Positions 6,979 to 16,965 of a DNA stretch of 64,000 nucleotides are shown here, piece after piece; the stretch's first letter is position 1, and each line of letters starts with the position of its first letter. The DNA comes from Cellulophaga baltica (GTDB lineage: Bacteria > Bacteroidota > Bacteroidia > Flavobacteriales > Flavobacteriaceae): NCBI RefSeq assembly GCF_018861125.1, contig NZ_JAHKQN010000019.1:1-64000 (forward strand), in the 5' to 3' direction. The translations under genes were made by a program, and so were the position numbers. The notes beneath the pieces were generated by a model. That model had not been told where the DNA came from, searched no databases, and saw only the letters and a program-made list of their open reading frames with translations.

Positions 6979-9271
6979 TACCCAAAAAATAAAACCCACA
7001 AAGCAAACAAAAAAAAGCTTGCAGAATATAGATTCATACACACATCTTAGAGGTGAGTCTATTTATGTAGATGATGTAAATGTGCGTCAAGGTACATTGC
7101 ATGCGGTGGTTTTTGACTCTAATTGTGCGCATGGTAAAATTAAAAGTGTTGATTATTCTAAAGCATTAGCTTTAGATGGTGTGGTTCGTATTTTAACTTC
7201 GGATGATGTAACGGGTGAAAATCAAATTGGTGGTATTATTCCTGACGAGCCTCTGTTTGCTGAAGGTGAAGTACATTTTTGGGGGCAACCTATTGGTTTA
7301 ATAGTTGCGGAATCTATTAGTATTGCAAAAAAAGCACGCAAACTGATTATTGCAGAGTTTGAAGAGTTACCCGTAATAACAACAGCTAAACAGGCTAAAG
7401 AAAAGGGGAGTTTTATAAATGCACCAAGATCTTTTAATTTAGGAAATGTAAATGAGGCTTTTGCTAATTGTGAGTATGTTTTTGAAGGCGAAACTTTTTC
7501 AAACGGACAAGAACATTTATATATTGAATCACAAGGTGCTTATGTAGAACCTTTAGAAAATGGAAATTTCAGAATTGTTTCTTCAACGCAAGGCCCTACA
7601 CAAGTACAGCGAATAGCGGCACGAGTGTTGGGTATTCCAATGCATAAAATTGAAGTTGATGTTACTCGTTTAGGTGGTGGTTTTGGGGGTAAAGAAGATC
7701 AAGCTACACCTTGGGCGGTAATGGCTGCTTTAGCTGCTCAAATTCTAAACCAGTCAGTAAAACTAATTCTTGATCGTCATGACGATTTGCGAATGACAGG
7801 TAAAAGACATCCATATGAAACAACCTATAAAATTGGTTTATCAAAAGATTTGAAAATTCAAGCTTTTGAAATTGAATTATTGCAAAACTCAGGTGCAGCG
7901 GCCGATTTATCGCCTGCCATTGCCGAGCGTACGCTTTTTCATGCAACCAATAGTTATTATGTGCCGAATGTAAAATCTACCGTATATAGTTGTAAAACAA
8001 ATTTACCGCCTAATACGGCTTTTAGAGGTTTTGGTGGTCCACAAGGTATGTTTGTTATTGAGTCAGCTATTGCAAGAGTAGCATCAGAATTAGGTGTTTT
8101 GAACACCACAATTCAAGAAGCAAATTTATTAAAAGAGAATGATGAATTTTCATACGGGCAAATTGCTCAAAAAGTAGAAATCCGAAATTCTTGGAACACT
8201 GCTAAAGAAAAGTTTGAACTTGAAAAAGTACAAAATGAAGTAGCGGTATTTAATGAGAATTCTGCCAATATTAAAAAAGGGGTAGCTGTAATGCCTATCA
8301 CTTTCGGAATTTCTTTTACAAATACGCAAATGAATCATGCACGAGCATTAGTGCATATTTACCAAGATGGTAGTATTGGCGTGAGTACTGCTGCGGTTGA
8401 AATGGGGCAGGGTGTGAACACCAAATTATTACAAATTGCTGTAGACTCTTTTTCTATTGAAAACCATAGGGTAAAAATAGAAAGTACCAATACAACTCGT
8501 GTCGCAAATACGTCACCAAGTGCAGCAAGTGCAACAGCCGATTTAAATGGAAAAGCATTACTTATGGCTTGTGATAGTTTGTTATTTCGTTTAAAAAATA
8601 TTGTTGCAGAAGAATATAAAGTAGACATAAAAACTGTTTCACTGCGTGATGAATGGGTGTATATAAATGATCAAAAATCGACCATTTCTTGGGAACATTT
8701 AATTTTCAAAGCGATGGCGCTACGCGTCGCATTAACAGAAAATGCACACTACGCTACACCTGTTATTCATTTTGATAAAACAAAAGAAAAAGGGCATCCG
8801 TTTGCGTATCACGTATACGGAACTGCAATTGTAACCACTACAGTAGATTGTTTACGAGGAACTTATGAATTTGATAGCGTTAAAATAATACACGATTTCG
8901 GGAAAAGTATGAATTTAGGTATTGATTTAGGTCAGATTGAAGGCGGACTTATTCAGGGTATTGGTTGGATGACCATGGAAGAGATTTCGTATGCAGCAAA
9001 TGGTAAGTTGTTATCAAATGCATTATCAACGTATAAAGTACCTGATGTGTATTCGGTACCAAAAGAAGTTGAAGTTATTCCTTTAGAAACACCAGGTAAT
9101 GATATGGCTGTTTTAAAATCTAAAGCTGTGGGCGAACCACCGTTAATGTATGGCATAGGTGCTTATTTTGCCATTCAAAATGCGATACGAGCTTTTAACC
9201 CGAAGTATAAAATGAGGTTTCATGCGCCTATGACTCCTGAAAAAGTATTAATGGGACTATATCAAAAGTAA
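6968..9271 (+). CDS. xdhB: Xanthine dehydrogenase molybdopterin-binding subunit
   Basis: A 767-residue catalytic subunit. The aldehyde oxidase/xanthine dehydrogenase a/b hammerhead domain occupies the first ~150 residues (YTHLRGESIYVDDV). Cofactor-binding loops follow: RLGGGFGGKED, NTAFRGFGGPQG and MGQGVNTK. The catalytic glutamate lies in KAVGEPPLMYGIGAYFA near the C-terminus. The start at 6968 overlaps xdhA, as expected for coupled subunits. Together with xdhA and the maturation gene xdhC at 12953 it forms a complete enzyme set. Confidence 0.93.
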   Translation: MKANTQKIKPTKQTKKSLQNIDSYTHLRGESIYVDDVNVRQGTLHAVVFDSNCAHGKIKSVDYSKALALDGVVRILTSDDVTGENQIGGIIPDEPLFAEGEVHFWGQPIGLIVAESISIAKKARKLIIAEFEELPVITTAKQAKEKGSFINAPRSFNLGNVNEAFANCEYVFEGETFSNGQEHLYIESQGAYVEPLENGNFRIVSSTQGPTQVQRIAARVLGIPMHKIEVDVTRLGGGFGGKEDQATPWAVMAALAAQILNQSVKLILDRHDDLRMTGKRHPYETTYKIGLSKDLKIQAFEIELLQNSGAAADLSPAIAERTLFHATNSYYVPNVKSTVYSCKTNLPPNTAFRGFGGPQGMFVIESAIARVASELGVLNTTIQEANLLKENDEFSYGQIAQKVEIRNSWNTAKEKFELEKVQNEVAVFNENSANIKKGVAVMPITFGISFTNTQMNHARALVHIYQDGSIGVSTAAVEMGQGVNTKLLQIAVDSFSIENHRVKIESTNTTRVANTSPSAASATADLNGKALLMACDSLLFRLKNIVAEEYKVDIKTVSLRDEWVYINDQKSTISWEHLIFKAMALRVALTENAHYATPVIHFDKTKEKGHPFAYHVYGTAIVTTTVDCLRGTYEFDSVKIIHDFGKSMNLGIDLGQIEGGLIQGIGWMTMEEISYAANGKLLSNALSTYKVPDVYSVPKEVEVIPLETPGNDMAVLKSKAVGEPPLMYGIGAYFAIQNAIRAFNPKYKMRFHAPMTPEKVLMGLYQK

Positions 9272-9276
9272 ATTAC

Positions 9277-10638
9277 ATGTCAGATTTTTTTATTCACAGT
9301 ACACGTTGCTTTCTTAACGGAAGCTTTAAAGAAGCTACGCTTTATATTAAGGGAAATAGAATTGAACGCATTTTTGAAGGCGAAAAGCGTCTTGATAGTG
9401 TAACTTTTACATCTTACGGCAATAAAATTATGATGCCTGGTATTATTGATGCACATGTACATATTAATGAACCTGGCCGTACGTTATGGGAAGGTTTTGA
9501 TAGTGCTACAAAAGCGGCAGCAGTTGGTGGTATTACAACATTAATTGAAATGCCTTTAAATGCAAGTCCGGTAACCTCTACATTACCAGCTTTTAAACAA
9601 AAGAAAGTGGCTACAAAAGGTAAATTGCATGTAAACTGTGGTTTTTATGGAGGGATAGTGCCACACAATACAGAAGATATTGAAGATTTATTAAGGTTCG
9701 GAGCCTTTGGTATTAAAGGGTTTTTGTCTCATTCTGGTATTGATGAATTCCCAAAAGTTGATAAAAAAGTTTTGAGTACTATTGCTCCGATATTAAAAAA
9801 GTATGATGTTCCTTTATTGTTGCATTGTGAGTTAGAAGATACTGATGTTCCTGAGGTTGTAGATACCAAAAGTTATCAAGAATATTTAGCTTCAAGACCG
9901 CAACGTTGGGAGCAGAATGCGATTGACTTAGCGATAGAAGTTCAAAAAGAGTTTGATATAAAAGTACACGTAGTACACTTATCAGCTTCGGATGCGATTG
10001 ATAAACTAATTCAAAGAAAATTAGAGACCAGAAAACTGACGGTAGAAACTTGTCCGCATTACGTATATTTTAATGCAGAAGAAATACCAGATGCATCACC
10101 TATTTATAAATGTGCACCGCCTATTAGAGGAAAAGAGAATAATCTTTTGCTTTTAAAAGGAATACAAACAGGATTGATAGATTTTATAGGGTCGGATCAT
10201 TCACCAGCTCCACCAGATGTGAAACAATTAGAATCAGGTGACTTTTTTAAAGCTTGGGGTGGTATTTCAGGCTTGCAATTTTCACTGCCAGTAATGAATA
10301 CTAAATGTTTTAAAGAAGCGATTGCTTTAGAAAAGTTAATTCCATTACTTACTGAAAATCCTGCCAAATTTTTGGGTCTAGAAAATAAAAAGGGATTTTT
10401 AAAAGAAGGATTTGATGCCGATATTGTAGTTTGGGACGATAACGAAATTTTTGAATTAAAAGAAGAACTAATACAACACAGACATAAGCCAACGCCATAT
10501 TTAAATCATAAATTAAAAGGTGTAGTAAAAGCTACTTTTGTAAACGGAAATCTTGTATTTTCAGAATCGGAAATTATAGCAACAAACAAAGGAGAATTAT
10601 TGGAAAGAAATAACAAGAAACCGTATAACCATAACTAA
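9277..10638 (+). CDS. allB: Allantoinase
   Basis: A 453-residue cyclic amidohydrolase that opens allantoin to allantoate. Metal-binding DAHVHINEPGR lies near residue 60. Then come GGITTLIEMPLNASP, the ALLB-type GIKGFLSHSGIDEFP loop that carries the bridging lysine, HCE and HLS metal histidines, and GSDHSPAPP with the catalytic aspartate. Dihydropyrimidinase is excluded mainly by the EMPLNASP and GSDHSPAP signatures and by the neighbouring genes. It is separated from xdhB by only five bases. Confidence 0.9.
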   Translation: MSDFFIHSTRCFLNGSFKEATLYIKGNRIERIFEGEKRLDSVTFTSYGNKIMMPGIIDAHVHINEPGRTLWEGFDSATKAAAVGGITTLIEMPLNASPVTSTLPAFKQKKVATKGKLHVNCGFYGGIVPHNTEDIEDLLRFGAFGIKGFLSHSGIDEFPKVDKKVLSTIAPILKKYDVPLLLHCELEDTDVPEVVDTKSYQEYLASRPQRWEQNAIDLAIEVQKEFDIKVHVVHLSASDAIDKLIQRKLETRKLTVETCPHYVYFNAEEIPDASPIYKCAPPIRGKENNLLLLKGIQTGLIDFIGSDHSPAPPDVKQLESGDFFKAWGGISGLQFSLPVMNTKCFKEAIALEKLIPLLTENPAKFLGLENKKGFLKEGFDADIVVWDDNEIFELKEELIQHRHKPTPYLNHKLKGVVKATFVNGNLVFSESEIIATNKGELLERNNKKPYNHN

Positions 10639-10650
10639 ACCAAGCAAAAT

Positions 10651-12060
10651 ATGATGATGAAATATTTAATACTTTTTTGCTGGCTTTTTCTTTTTGTCGT
10701 AATAGTATCAGGTACCTACAAATTAAGAAGTTTAGTAGAGCAGTATAAAAAAGAAGATAACGAAGCTAAAGTGGCATCTTTACAAAAATCACAAAATTGG
10801 TTTTATGTACTTTTAGTTTTTGCCGCACTTTGTGGTATTGGTGTTGTGTATCTTTTTTTAAAGGGGACTATCTACGAAGGTCATTTTATGGAATGGCTGA
10901 ACCTAACTGTACGTTGGATACATATAACCTTTGGTATTGCATGGATTGGAGCATCTTTTTATTTTGTTTTTCTTGAAAATGCACTTAATAGAACAGAAAA
11001 TGTGCGTGATGAATTAGCAGGTAATTTATGGGCTGTACACGGTGGTGGGTTTTATTATTTAGAAAAATATAAACTAGCACCAAAAACAATTCCTAAAGAT
11101 TTACATTGGTTTAAATACGAAGCATATTTTACGTGGTTATCAGGTTTTTGTTTGCTAATGGTGGTGTATTATTTTAATGCAAATTCTATTCTTATCGATC
11201 CTGAGGTTTTAGATATTGAGCCTGTGACGGCTATCGCTATTAGCATAGCATCATTAATTGTAGGTTGGGTATTATACGATCAAATCTGTAAACATCTAGC
11301 CAAAAATAAATTGGTCTTTACTATTGCTATTACAGTTTTGGTTTTTTCATTTGCATGGTTTTATTGCCAAGTATTTAGTGGCCGTGCGGCATACATTCAC
11401 TTTGGTGCTTTTTTAGGAACTTTAATGGCTGCGAATGTATTCTTCGTGATTATTCCTGGGCAAAAACGTATGGTAAATGCGGCTAAAAAAGGGGAGTTAC
11501 CAAATCCTAAAGATGGGCAGGCAGCCATGATGCGTTCCTACACTAATAACTACTTTACATTACCTGTTTTGTTTGTGATGATTAGTAATCACTTCCCAAG
11601 TACTTTTGGGAATGAATATGAGTGGGCAGTGCTTATCGCTATTACTGTTGGTAGTGCAGGTATAAAACACTATTTAAATTTAAGAGAAAAAGGGCAGTTG
11701 TCGGTTTGGATTATGCCTGTTGCAGTGGTAGTTTTATTAACGGTAGCCTTTTTTACAGCTCCACAGCCTCCAAAATATGAAAATTGTGCCGAAGCGGTAA
11801 CATTTACAGAAGTTGTCGGTATTATACAAAATAGATGCATAGTTTGTCACTCAAAAACACCAACAGATGAGGTTTGGAAAGTTGCGCCAAATGGGGTTAC
11901 ATATGATACACCAGAACAGATATATAATCTAAAAGATAAAATATACCAAAGAGCAGTGTTGAGCAAAAACATGCCGTTTAATAACAATCAAACCGGAATG
12001 ACTCCTGAAGAGCGTGATATGATTAATTGTTGGATGATACAAGGCGCTCAAAATAATTGA
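10651..12060 (+). CDS. puuD: Membrane urate hydroxylase with C-terminal cytochrome c (PuuD)
   Basis: A 469-residue membrane protein with about eight hydrophobic helices. It carries the PuuD core (EWLNLTVRWIHITFGIAWIG, conserved histidines, and the VHGGGFYYLEKY loop) and a C-terminal single-haem cytochrome c domain with CIVCH near residue 399 and an axial-ligand Met region (KNMPFNN). PuuD oxidises urate to 5-hydroxyisourate using the respiratory chain, so no H2O2 is formed, unlike soluble uricases. No uricase gene occurs in the window. It sits between allB and the gene acting on its product. Confidence 0.9.
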   Translation: MMMKYLILFCWLFLFVVIVSGTYKLRSLVEQYKKEDNEAKVASLQKSQNWFYVLLVFAALCGIGVVYLFLKGTIYEGHFMEWLNLTVRWIHITFGIAWIGASFYFVFLENALNRTENVRDELAGNLWAVHGGGFYYLEKYKLAPKTIPKDLHWFKYEAYFTWLSGFCLLMVVYYFNANSILIDPEVLDIEPVTAIAISIASLIVGWVLYDQICKHLAKNKLVFTIAITVLVFSFAWFYCQVFSGRAAYIHFGAFLGTLMAANVFFVIIPGQKRMVNAAKKGELPNPKDGQAAMMRSYTNNYFTLPVLFVMISNHFPSTFGNEYEWAVLIAITVGSAGIKHYLNLREKGQLSVWIMPVAVVVLLTVAFFTAPQPPKYENCAEAVTFTEVVGIIQNRCIVCHSKTPTDEVWKVAPNGVTYDTPEQIYNLKDKIYQRAVLSKNMPFNNNQTGMTPEERDMINCWMIQGAQNN

Positions 12061-12063
12061 TTT

Positions 12064-12933
12064 ATGATGACATTAGAAGAATTAAATTCAAATACAGCTA
12101 TTGAAGTGGCAATGCATTTAGAGAAATGTTGTGTTTCTAAAACATGGATTTCTGAAATGGCGGCTTCAAGACCTTTTACTTCAAGTTCAGATTTGATTGA
12201 AAAAGCAGCTACTATTTGGTATACTAAATGTACTGCTGAAGACTATAAAGAAGCCTTTTCGGGGCATCCAAAAATTGGAGATGTAACTAGTTTAAAGCAA
12301 AAATTTAGCAATACAAAAGATTGGGCTAACAATGAACAATCAAAAGTAGATGATGCAGACGATAAAACCTTGCACGATTTAGCGAAAGGAAATGATGCGT
12401 ATTTAGAGAAATTCGGGTACATTTTTATAGTAAGTGCAAGTGGTAAATCAGCAAAAGAAATGTTGACTATTTTACATAAACGACTTTTAAATTCTGAAAA
12501 AGAGGAGTTGCAAATAGCCATGAACGAACAGCATAAAATCACAGTAATTCGTTTGAAAAAATTAATTACAGAGGTTAATGCAGATCAAAATTTGAAAAGT
12601 CATATAACTACTCATGCATTAGATACAACAAAAGGAGTACCTGCAAAGGCGATGCCAGTAGCGTTGCGAATTATTGAGGGGAATACTAAAACATTAGTAA
12701 GTATTGGTTTAACAAATTCAGACGGTAGAGTTGCCGATTTATTGCCTCCGGGAAGAATGTTAGCTGTTGGTACTTATGAGATGGAATTTGACACTAAATT
12801 TTATCATGAAGCTCAAGAACAGACTGTTTTTTATCCTGATGCTACTATAAAATTTATGGTGACCGATGCTGGACATTATCACATTCCGTTATTGATTAGT
12901 CCGTTTGGGTTTTCAACATATAAAGGAAGTTAA
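12064..12933 (+). CDS. Bifunctional allantoin synthase: OHCU decarboxylase fused to 5-hydroxyisourate hydrolase
   Basis: A 289-residue fusion. Residues ~1-165 are 2-oxo-4-hydroxy-4-carboxy-5-ureidoimidazoline decarboxylase (FSGHPKIGDV with the catalytic His, then a SKVDDADDKTL-type loop). Residues ~178-289 are a transthyretin-like 5-hydroxyisourate hydrolase (THALDTTKGVPAKAM) ending in YKGS, the family's C-terminal tetrapeptide. The domain order matches plant allantoin synthase. The enzyme takes the PuuD product to S-allantoin. It begins four bases after the puuD stop. ATG at 12064 is followed by a second ATG at 12067, so the true start may be one codon later. Confidence 0.92.
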   Translation: MMTLEELNSNTAIEVAMHLEKCCVSKTWISEMAASRPFTSSSDLIEKAATIWYTKCTAEDYKEAFSGHPKIGDVTSLKQKFSNTKDWANNEQSKVDDADDKTLHDLAKGNDAYLEKFGYIFIVSASGKSAKEMLTILHKRLLNSEKEELQIAMNEQHKITVIRLKKLITEVNADQNLKSHITTHALDTTKGVPAKAMPVALRIIEGNTKTLVSIGLTNSDGRVADLLPPGRMLAVGTYEMEFDTKFYHEAQEQTVFYPDATIKFMVTDAGHYHIPLLISPFGFSTYKGS

Positions 12934-12952
12934 AGCGTAGGGAAGGAGAAAT

Positions 12953-13732
12953 ATGTTTGATTGGATTCATATATTACAAGAATACAAACAGAAGTACGAA
13001 CCCGTAACTTTGGTCACGGTGACAAAAGTATTAGGTTCTGCACCTTGTGTTGTGGGTTCACGAATGATTGTAGTAAATGCTGATAAAGTGCATGGTACTG
13101 TTGGTGGTGGTAAAATGGAATTTCAGGTCATTGATAAGGCTTTAGATGTTTTATTTGCTAATCAAACTGAAGTAGTAGAATATATTTTAGGCCCGGAATA
13201 TGAACAATGTTGTGGCGGTAAAGTTGAATTATTAATAGAGCCTATGAATAAATTACCAGAGCTTTTTTTATTTGGAGCAGGACATATTGGAGTAGAGATA
13301 AGCAACCTTTTGGTAGGCACGCCTTTTCAAGTAAATTTAATAGACTCTCGTAAAGATTGGTTTGCTAAATTAGCTTTAGCTCCAGAAGTAAAAACAAAAG
13401 AAGTGCAAGTAGAAGATTTTAAAACATTTTCTGATGTAGTGCGCTGGGGTGATAATTGTTATGTTTTGGTATTAACACATGATCACACTATTGATTTTGA
13501 TATTATAGCAATGGCTATTCCTAAAAAAACAAAATATTTAGGGTTGATAGGTAGTAAAACAAAAGCAGTTCGTTTTAACAATATGCTAATTAATGAAATG
13601 GAAATTGCTGAAGGAATGAAGAATGTAGTTTGCCCAATTGGGTTAAAAATAGGAGGTAGTACTCCCAAAGAGATTGCTATAAGTGTAGTTGCAGAACTTT
13701 TACAGGTTCATTATAGCGATACGAATAAATAA
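12953..13732 (+). CDS. xdhC: Xanthine dehydrogenase accessory protein XdhC
   Basis: A 259-residue maturation factor that binds and sulfurates the molybdenum cofactor and inserts it into XdhB. It shows the N-terminal XdhC/CoxI domain (VTVTKVLGSAPCVVGSRM and GTVGGGKMEF, with a CCGGKVELLIEP stretch) and a C-terminal Rossmann domain (LFLFGAGHIGVEISNLL and YLGLIGSKTKA). It lies in the operon between the allantoin synthase and pucG genes, 20 bases after the former. Confidence 0.9.
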   Translation: MFDWIHILQEYKQKYEPVTLVTVTKVLGSAPCVVGSRMIVVNADKVHGTVGGGKMEFQVIDKALDVLFANQTEVVEYILGPEYEQCCGGKVELLIEPMNKLPELFLFGAGHIGVEISNLLVGTPFQVNLIDSRKDWFAKLALAPEVKTKEVQVEDFKTFSDVVRWGDNCYVLVLTHDHTIDFDIIAMAIPKKTKYLGLIGSKTKAVRFNNMLINEMEIAEGMKNVVCPIGLKIGGSTPKEIAISVVAELLQVHYSDTNK

Positions 13733-13769
13733 AATAGAATAAAAAAATAGATATTAAATAGAGAAGAAT

Positions 13770-14882
13770 ATGAGTTATACATTTAATCCGCAGAAAAGAG
13801 TTTTAATGGGTCCTGGACCTTCTGATGCACACCCAAGAGTACTAAAAGCAATGGCGACACCATTAATTGGGCATTTAGATCCGCAGTTTGTTCAAATGAT
13901 GGACGAAGTTAAGGATATGGTACAGCAGACTTTTTTGACTAAAAGCGAATTAACTTTTGTGGTTTCTGCTCCAGGAAGTGCAGGGATGGAAACTTGTTTG
14001 GTTAACCTTTTAGAGCCAGGTGATGAGTGTATTATTTGTGTGAATGGGGTTTTTGGTGGTAGAATGGTTGATATAGCAGAACGTTGTGGCGCAACAGTTC
14101 ATAAAGTTACCACTCCTTGGGGAGAAGTGACAACACCAGAGCAAATAAAAGAAGCTTTAAAAACATGTCCAAAACCAAAATTAGTTGCCCTTGTACATGC
14201 AGAAACTTCAACAGGAGCTTTGCAGCCAATGAAGGAAATTAGTGATCTAATACATGATGCAGATTCTCTTTTAGTGGTTGATGCTGTTACCTCATGGTGT
14301 GGTGTACCATTAAAAGTTGATGAATGGGGAATTGATGCTATTTATAGTGGTACACAGAAAAACTTAAGTGCACCTCCAGGCTTATCTCCTGTAAGTTTTT
14401 CGCCTAGAGCAGTGAAAGTTCTTGAAAACAGAAAAACAAAAGTACAGAGTTGGTTCTTAGATTTGAACTTGGTTAAAAATTACTGGGCAGGAGCTAAAAG
14501 AGCGTACCATCATACAGCTCCAGTTTCATCAGTTTATGCATTGCATGAAGCGTTAAATGTTGTTTTAGAAGAAGGCTTAGAAAATAGATGGGAACGTCAC
14601 CAAACAGTACATCAATATTTAAAGACAGAATTAGAAAGTTTAGGTTTTAAATATTTAGTTGATGAAGCTAATAGATTACCAAACTTAAACTCTGTGTACT
14701 TGCCAGAAGGTATAGAAGATGAAGCTAAAATTAGAACTACTTTATTAAATGACTATAACATTGAAGTTGGTGGTGGTTTAGGAGATTTTGCTGGTAAAAT
14801 ATGGAGAATTGGTATTATGGGCGAAAGCTGTACTAAAAACCATGTAAATATGCTTGTTGGTGCTTTAAAAGAAATTTTATAG
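13770..14882 (+). CDS. pucG: PucG-like aminotransferase (ureidoglycine- or alanine-glyoxylate)
   Basis: A 370-residue class V PLP aminotransferase. The N-terminal MGPGPSDAHPRVLKAM and LVVDAVTSWCGVPLKVDEWG motifs are typical, and the PLP lysine is in SGTQKNLSAPPGLSP. Homologues are annotated as alanine-glyoxylate or, in purine clusters, S-ureidoglycine-glyoxylate aminotransferase, which turns ureidoglycine and glyoxylate into oxalurate and glycine. As the last gene of a purine operon, the second role (or glyoxylate removal) is likely. Sequence alone does not fix the donor. A strong terminator follows. Confidence 0.8.
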   Translation: MSYTFNPQKRVLMGPGPSDAHPRVLKAMATPLIGHLDPQFVQMMDEVKDMVQQTFLTKSELTFVVSAPGSAGMETCLVNLLEPGDECIICVNGVFGGRMVDIAERCGATVHKVTTPWGEVTTPEQIKEALKTCPKPKLVALVHAETSTGALQPMKEISDLIHDADSLLVVDAVTSWCGVPLKVDEWGIDAIYSGTQKNLSAPPGLSPVSFSPRAVKVLENRKTKVQSWFLDLNLVKNYWAGAKRAYHHTAPVSSVYALHEALNVVLEEGLENRWERHQTVHQYLKTELESLGFKYLVDEANRLPNLNSVYLPEGIEDEAKIRTTLLNDYNIEVGGGLGDFAGKIWRIGIMGESCTKNHVNMLVGALKEIL

Positions 14883-14908
14883 TAGCCATTACAAAATAGT
14901 TTATACTA

Positions 14909-14938
14909 AAAAGAGCGCCAATTTAGGCGCTCTTTTTT
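14909..14938. terminator. Bidirectional terminator between the convergent purine operons
   Basis: The stem GAGCGCC/GGCGCTC (14913-14919 and 14926-14932) with a 6-base loop is flanked by an A run on the left and a T run on the right, so it can stop transcription from both sides. It closes pucG on the plus strand and the uah gene on the minus strand. Confidence 0.88.
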
Positions 14939-14961
14939 CATCTGTAATAATTCCCCTTAAA

Positions 14962-16185
14962 TTATTTTGAAGATAAAGTTTTTAAAGTCAGAGCAAGTGT
15001 TTTTACTCCTTTTTCAATCTGCTCAGGTGTACTGTATTCATCAGCATGGTGGCTAATTCCATCACGACACGGAATGAATATCATAGTTGTAGGGCAAACT
15101 TGTGCCATAAACAAAGAATCGTGGTATGCTCTACTAATCATCTTTTTACTAGTTAATCCTAATTCTTTTGTAGCAGCTTCAACTGCATCTATAAGTTTTG
15201 TTTCACAAATTGCAGGGCTATCTTTATTAATTAGTTCTACAGTACTTTCTATATTTCTACGTTTGCAAATTTCTTCAATTTCTTGTTTTAAATCTTCCAG
15301 GGCTTTATCGCGAACTTCAAGATCAGTATCTCTTAAATCAATCTCTAAATAGGCTTCTTTGGGTATACTATTTACAGCACGAGGTTTTATATCTAAAATA
15401 CCAGTAGTTGCTACGGTATCAGGGCTTGTAGATTCTTTAGCAATACGCTCAACAGCTAATGAAATTTCAGCAGCGGCACAACCAGCATCTCTTCTTTTGT
15501 CCATTAAAACTGCACCAGCGTGACCACCTTGCCCGATTAACGAAACACGAAGTGAACTTGGTGCTGCAATTTTAGTTACAATACCAATATCTAAACCTTC
15601 TTTTTCTAAAATAGGACCTTGCTCAATATGAAACTCTACAAAAGCATCATAATAATCATTCCCCATTTTTACTTCATCCAAAGTGCCATCAAAATCAAAA
15701 CGCTCTAATAATTCAGCAAGTCCTCGACCATCAAAATCTTTAAATTTTAAAGCTTCTTCAGGAGATAGTTGTCCACAAAGCATTCTACTTCCTAAACAAC
15801 CTATTCCAAAACGTGTTGGTTCTTCTGAAGTAAACATTAAAACTTCAATAGAACGTTCAGGTTCATAACCCATTTCCATTAAATAACGGATAGCTTCTAA
15901 TCCTCCAAAAACACCAACGGTACCATCATACATACCAGATTCTGGTATAGCATCAATATGAGATCCTGTACCAATTGCAGGTAAATCTTTGTTTTTACCT
16001 TCCCAACGGCAAAATGTATTTCCTACGGCATCAGTTCTCACTTTTAATCCGATATCGGTACATAGGCCAATAAAGTATTCTCTAGCTTTTGCATCTTGTT
16101 CAGAAAAAACAATTCGGGTAACTGATGGGGTAGGACAAGCAGAAATACTTGCTAATTTTTCAAGTTCTTTATGTATTTTTTGCAT
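14962..16185 (-). CDS. Ureidoglycolate amidohydrolase (M20-type, UAH-like)
   Basis: A 407-residue member of the Zn/Mn-dependent amidase/carbamoylase branch of M20. Metal-binding GTGSHIDAIPESGMYDGTVG and FTSEEPTRFGIGCLGSRM are seen, with a dimerisation domain in the middle (GQGGHAGAV). These two segments match plant-type ureidoglycolate amidohydrolase (SHIDAIP, SEEPTRFGI) rather than allantoate amidohydrolase, so I assign the last step: ureidoglycolate to glyoxylate, ammonia and CO2. It is the third gene of the minus-strand operon allC-allE-uah, eight bases after allE. Confidence 0.78.
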   Translation of the reverse strand: MQKIHKELEKLASISACPTPSVTRIVFSEQDAKAREYFIGLCTDIGLKVRTDAVGNTFCRWEGKNKDLPAIGTGSHIDAIPESGMYDGTVGVFGGLEAIRYLMEMGYEPERSIEVLMFTSEEPTRFGIGCLGSRMLCGQLSPEEALKFKDFDGRGLAELLERFDFDGTLDEVKMGNDYYDAFVEFHIEQGPILEKEGLDIGIVTKIAAPSSLRVSLIGQGGHAGAVLMDKRRDAGCAAAEISLAVERIAKESTSPDTVATTGILDIKPRAVNSIPKEAYLEIDLRDTDLEVRDKALEDLKQEIEEICKRRNIESTVELINKDSPAICETKLIDAVEAATKELGLTSKKMISRAYHDSLFMAQVCPTTMIFIPCRDGISHHADEYSTPEQIEKGVKTLALTLKTLSSK

Positions 16186-16193
16186 AGTTAGTT

Positions 16194-16955
16194 TTAAGGT
16201 TGAATAGGAAATCTGTTTACATTTTTATAGTAGATATATACGGCAGGCTCTTTACCCAAAGCACCAAACCATTGCGGACAATAAGGTGCCATCCAAATAC
16301 TATCTCCTTTTTTAATTGGGTACCATTTATCGGCTAGCCTATAAACACCTTGTCCTTGTAAGTACATTAATCCATGCTCCATAATATGAGTTTCAACAAA
16401 TGGAAGATTTGCACCAGGATTATACGTAAAAATATTTATCGCCATATCAAAAGCCATATCTGTGCTATCGGGTAATAAATTCTGCATTAATAAATCAGGA
16501 TCATCACAGTAGATATTTTGAGGTATATCAGCTTCATTTCCGATAACTACGCTAGGTATTTCATAACCATCTAAAGCTTCAAATTTTTTATGAAACGTAA
16601 GCAGTTGTGTGTTTTCTCCAAAACTGTCAAATACATATTCTTTTCCAACCGGAATATACACATAAGAACCTTTTGTAAGTGCTGTTTTAGCTCCGTCAAT
16701 AGTTACTGTGGCGGTACCTTCAACAACATAAAAGAATATTTGTGTTGCTATATTTTTTCCTTTAAGAATTGCGGTTTGTTCAGGAGTTACTAAAAGCTGG
16801 CAAAATTTTGCTCCCATAGCTTCATTGATAACTACATTTACAGTACAATTTGTCCAACCAGGGTACACACTGTTTACAAAACCATCACCCGTTAATACGG
16901 CATGGTCTCTTTCAAATACAGTAGTTGATATTGCTGTAAGTTTTATATCGTTCAT
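16194..16955 (-). CDS. allE: S-ureidoglycine aminohydrolase (bicupin, AllE/YlbA)
   Basis: A 253-residue two-cupin protein. The first cupin holds FFYVVEGTATVTIDGAK and GSYVYIPVGKEY. The second holds VETHIMEHGLMYLQGQGVYR with Mn-binding His and Glu, then KKGDSIWMAPYCPQWFGALG. This is the family that stereospecifically removes ammonia from S-ureidoglycine. It lies between the two amidohydrolase genes with gaps of only 8 and 10 bases, exactly where this step belongs. Confidence 0.9.
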   Translation of the reverse strand: MNDIKLTAISTTVFERDHAVLTGDGFVNSVYPGWTNCTVNVVINEAMGAKFCQLLVTPEQTAILKGKNIATQIFFYVVEGTATVTIDGAKTALTKGSYVYIPVGKEYVFDSFGENTQLLTFHKKFEALDGYEIPSVVIGNEADIPQNIYCDDPDLLMQNLLPDSTDMAFDMAINIFTYNPGANLPFVETHIMEHGLMYLQGQGVYRLADKWYPIKKGDSIWMAPYCPQWFGALGKEPAVYIYYKNVNRFPIQP

Positions 16956-16965
16956 ATTTTAATAA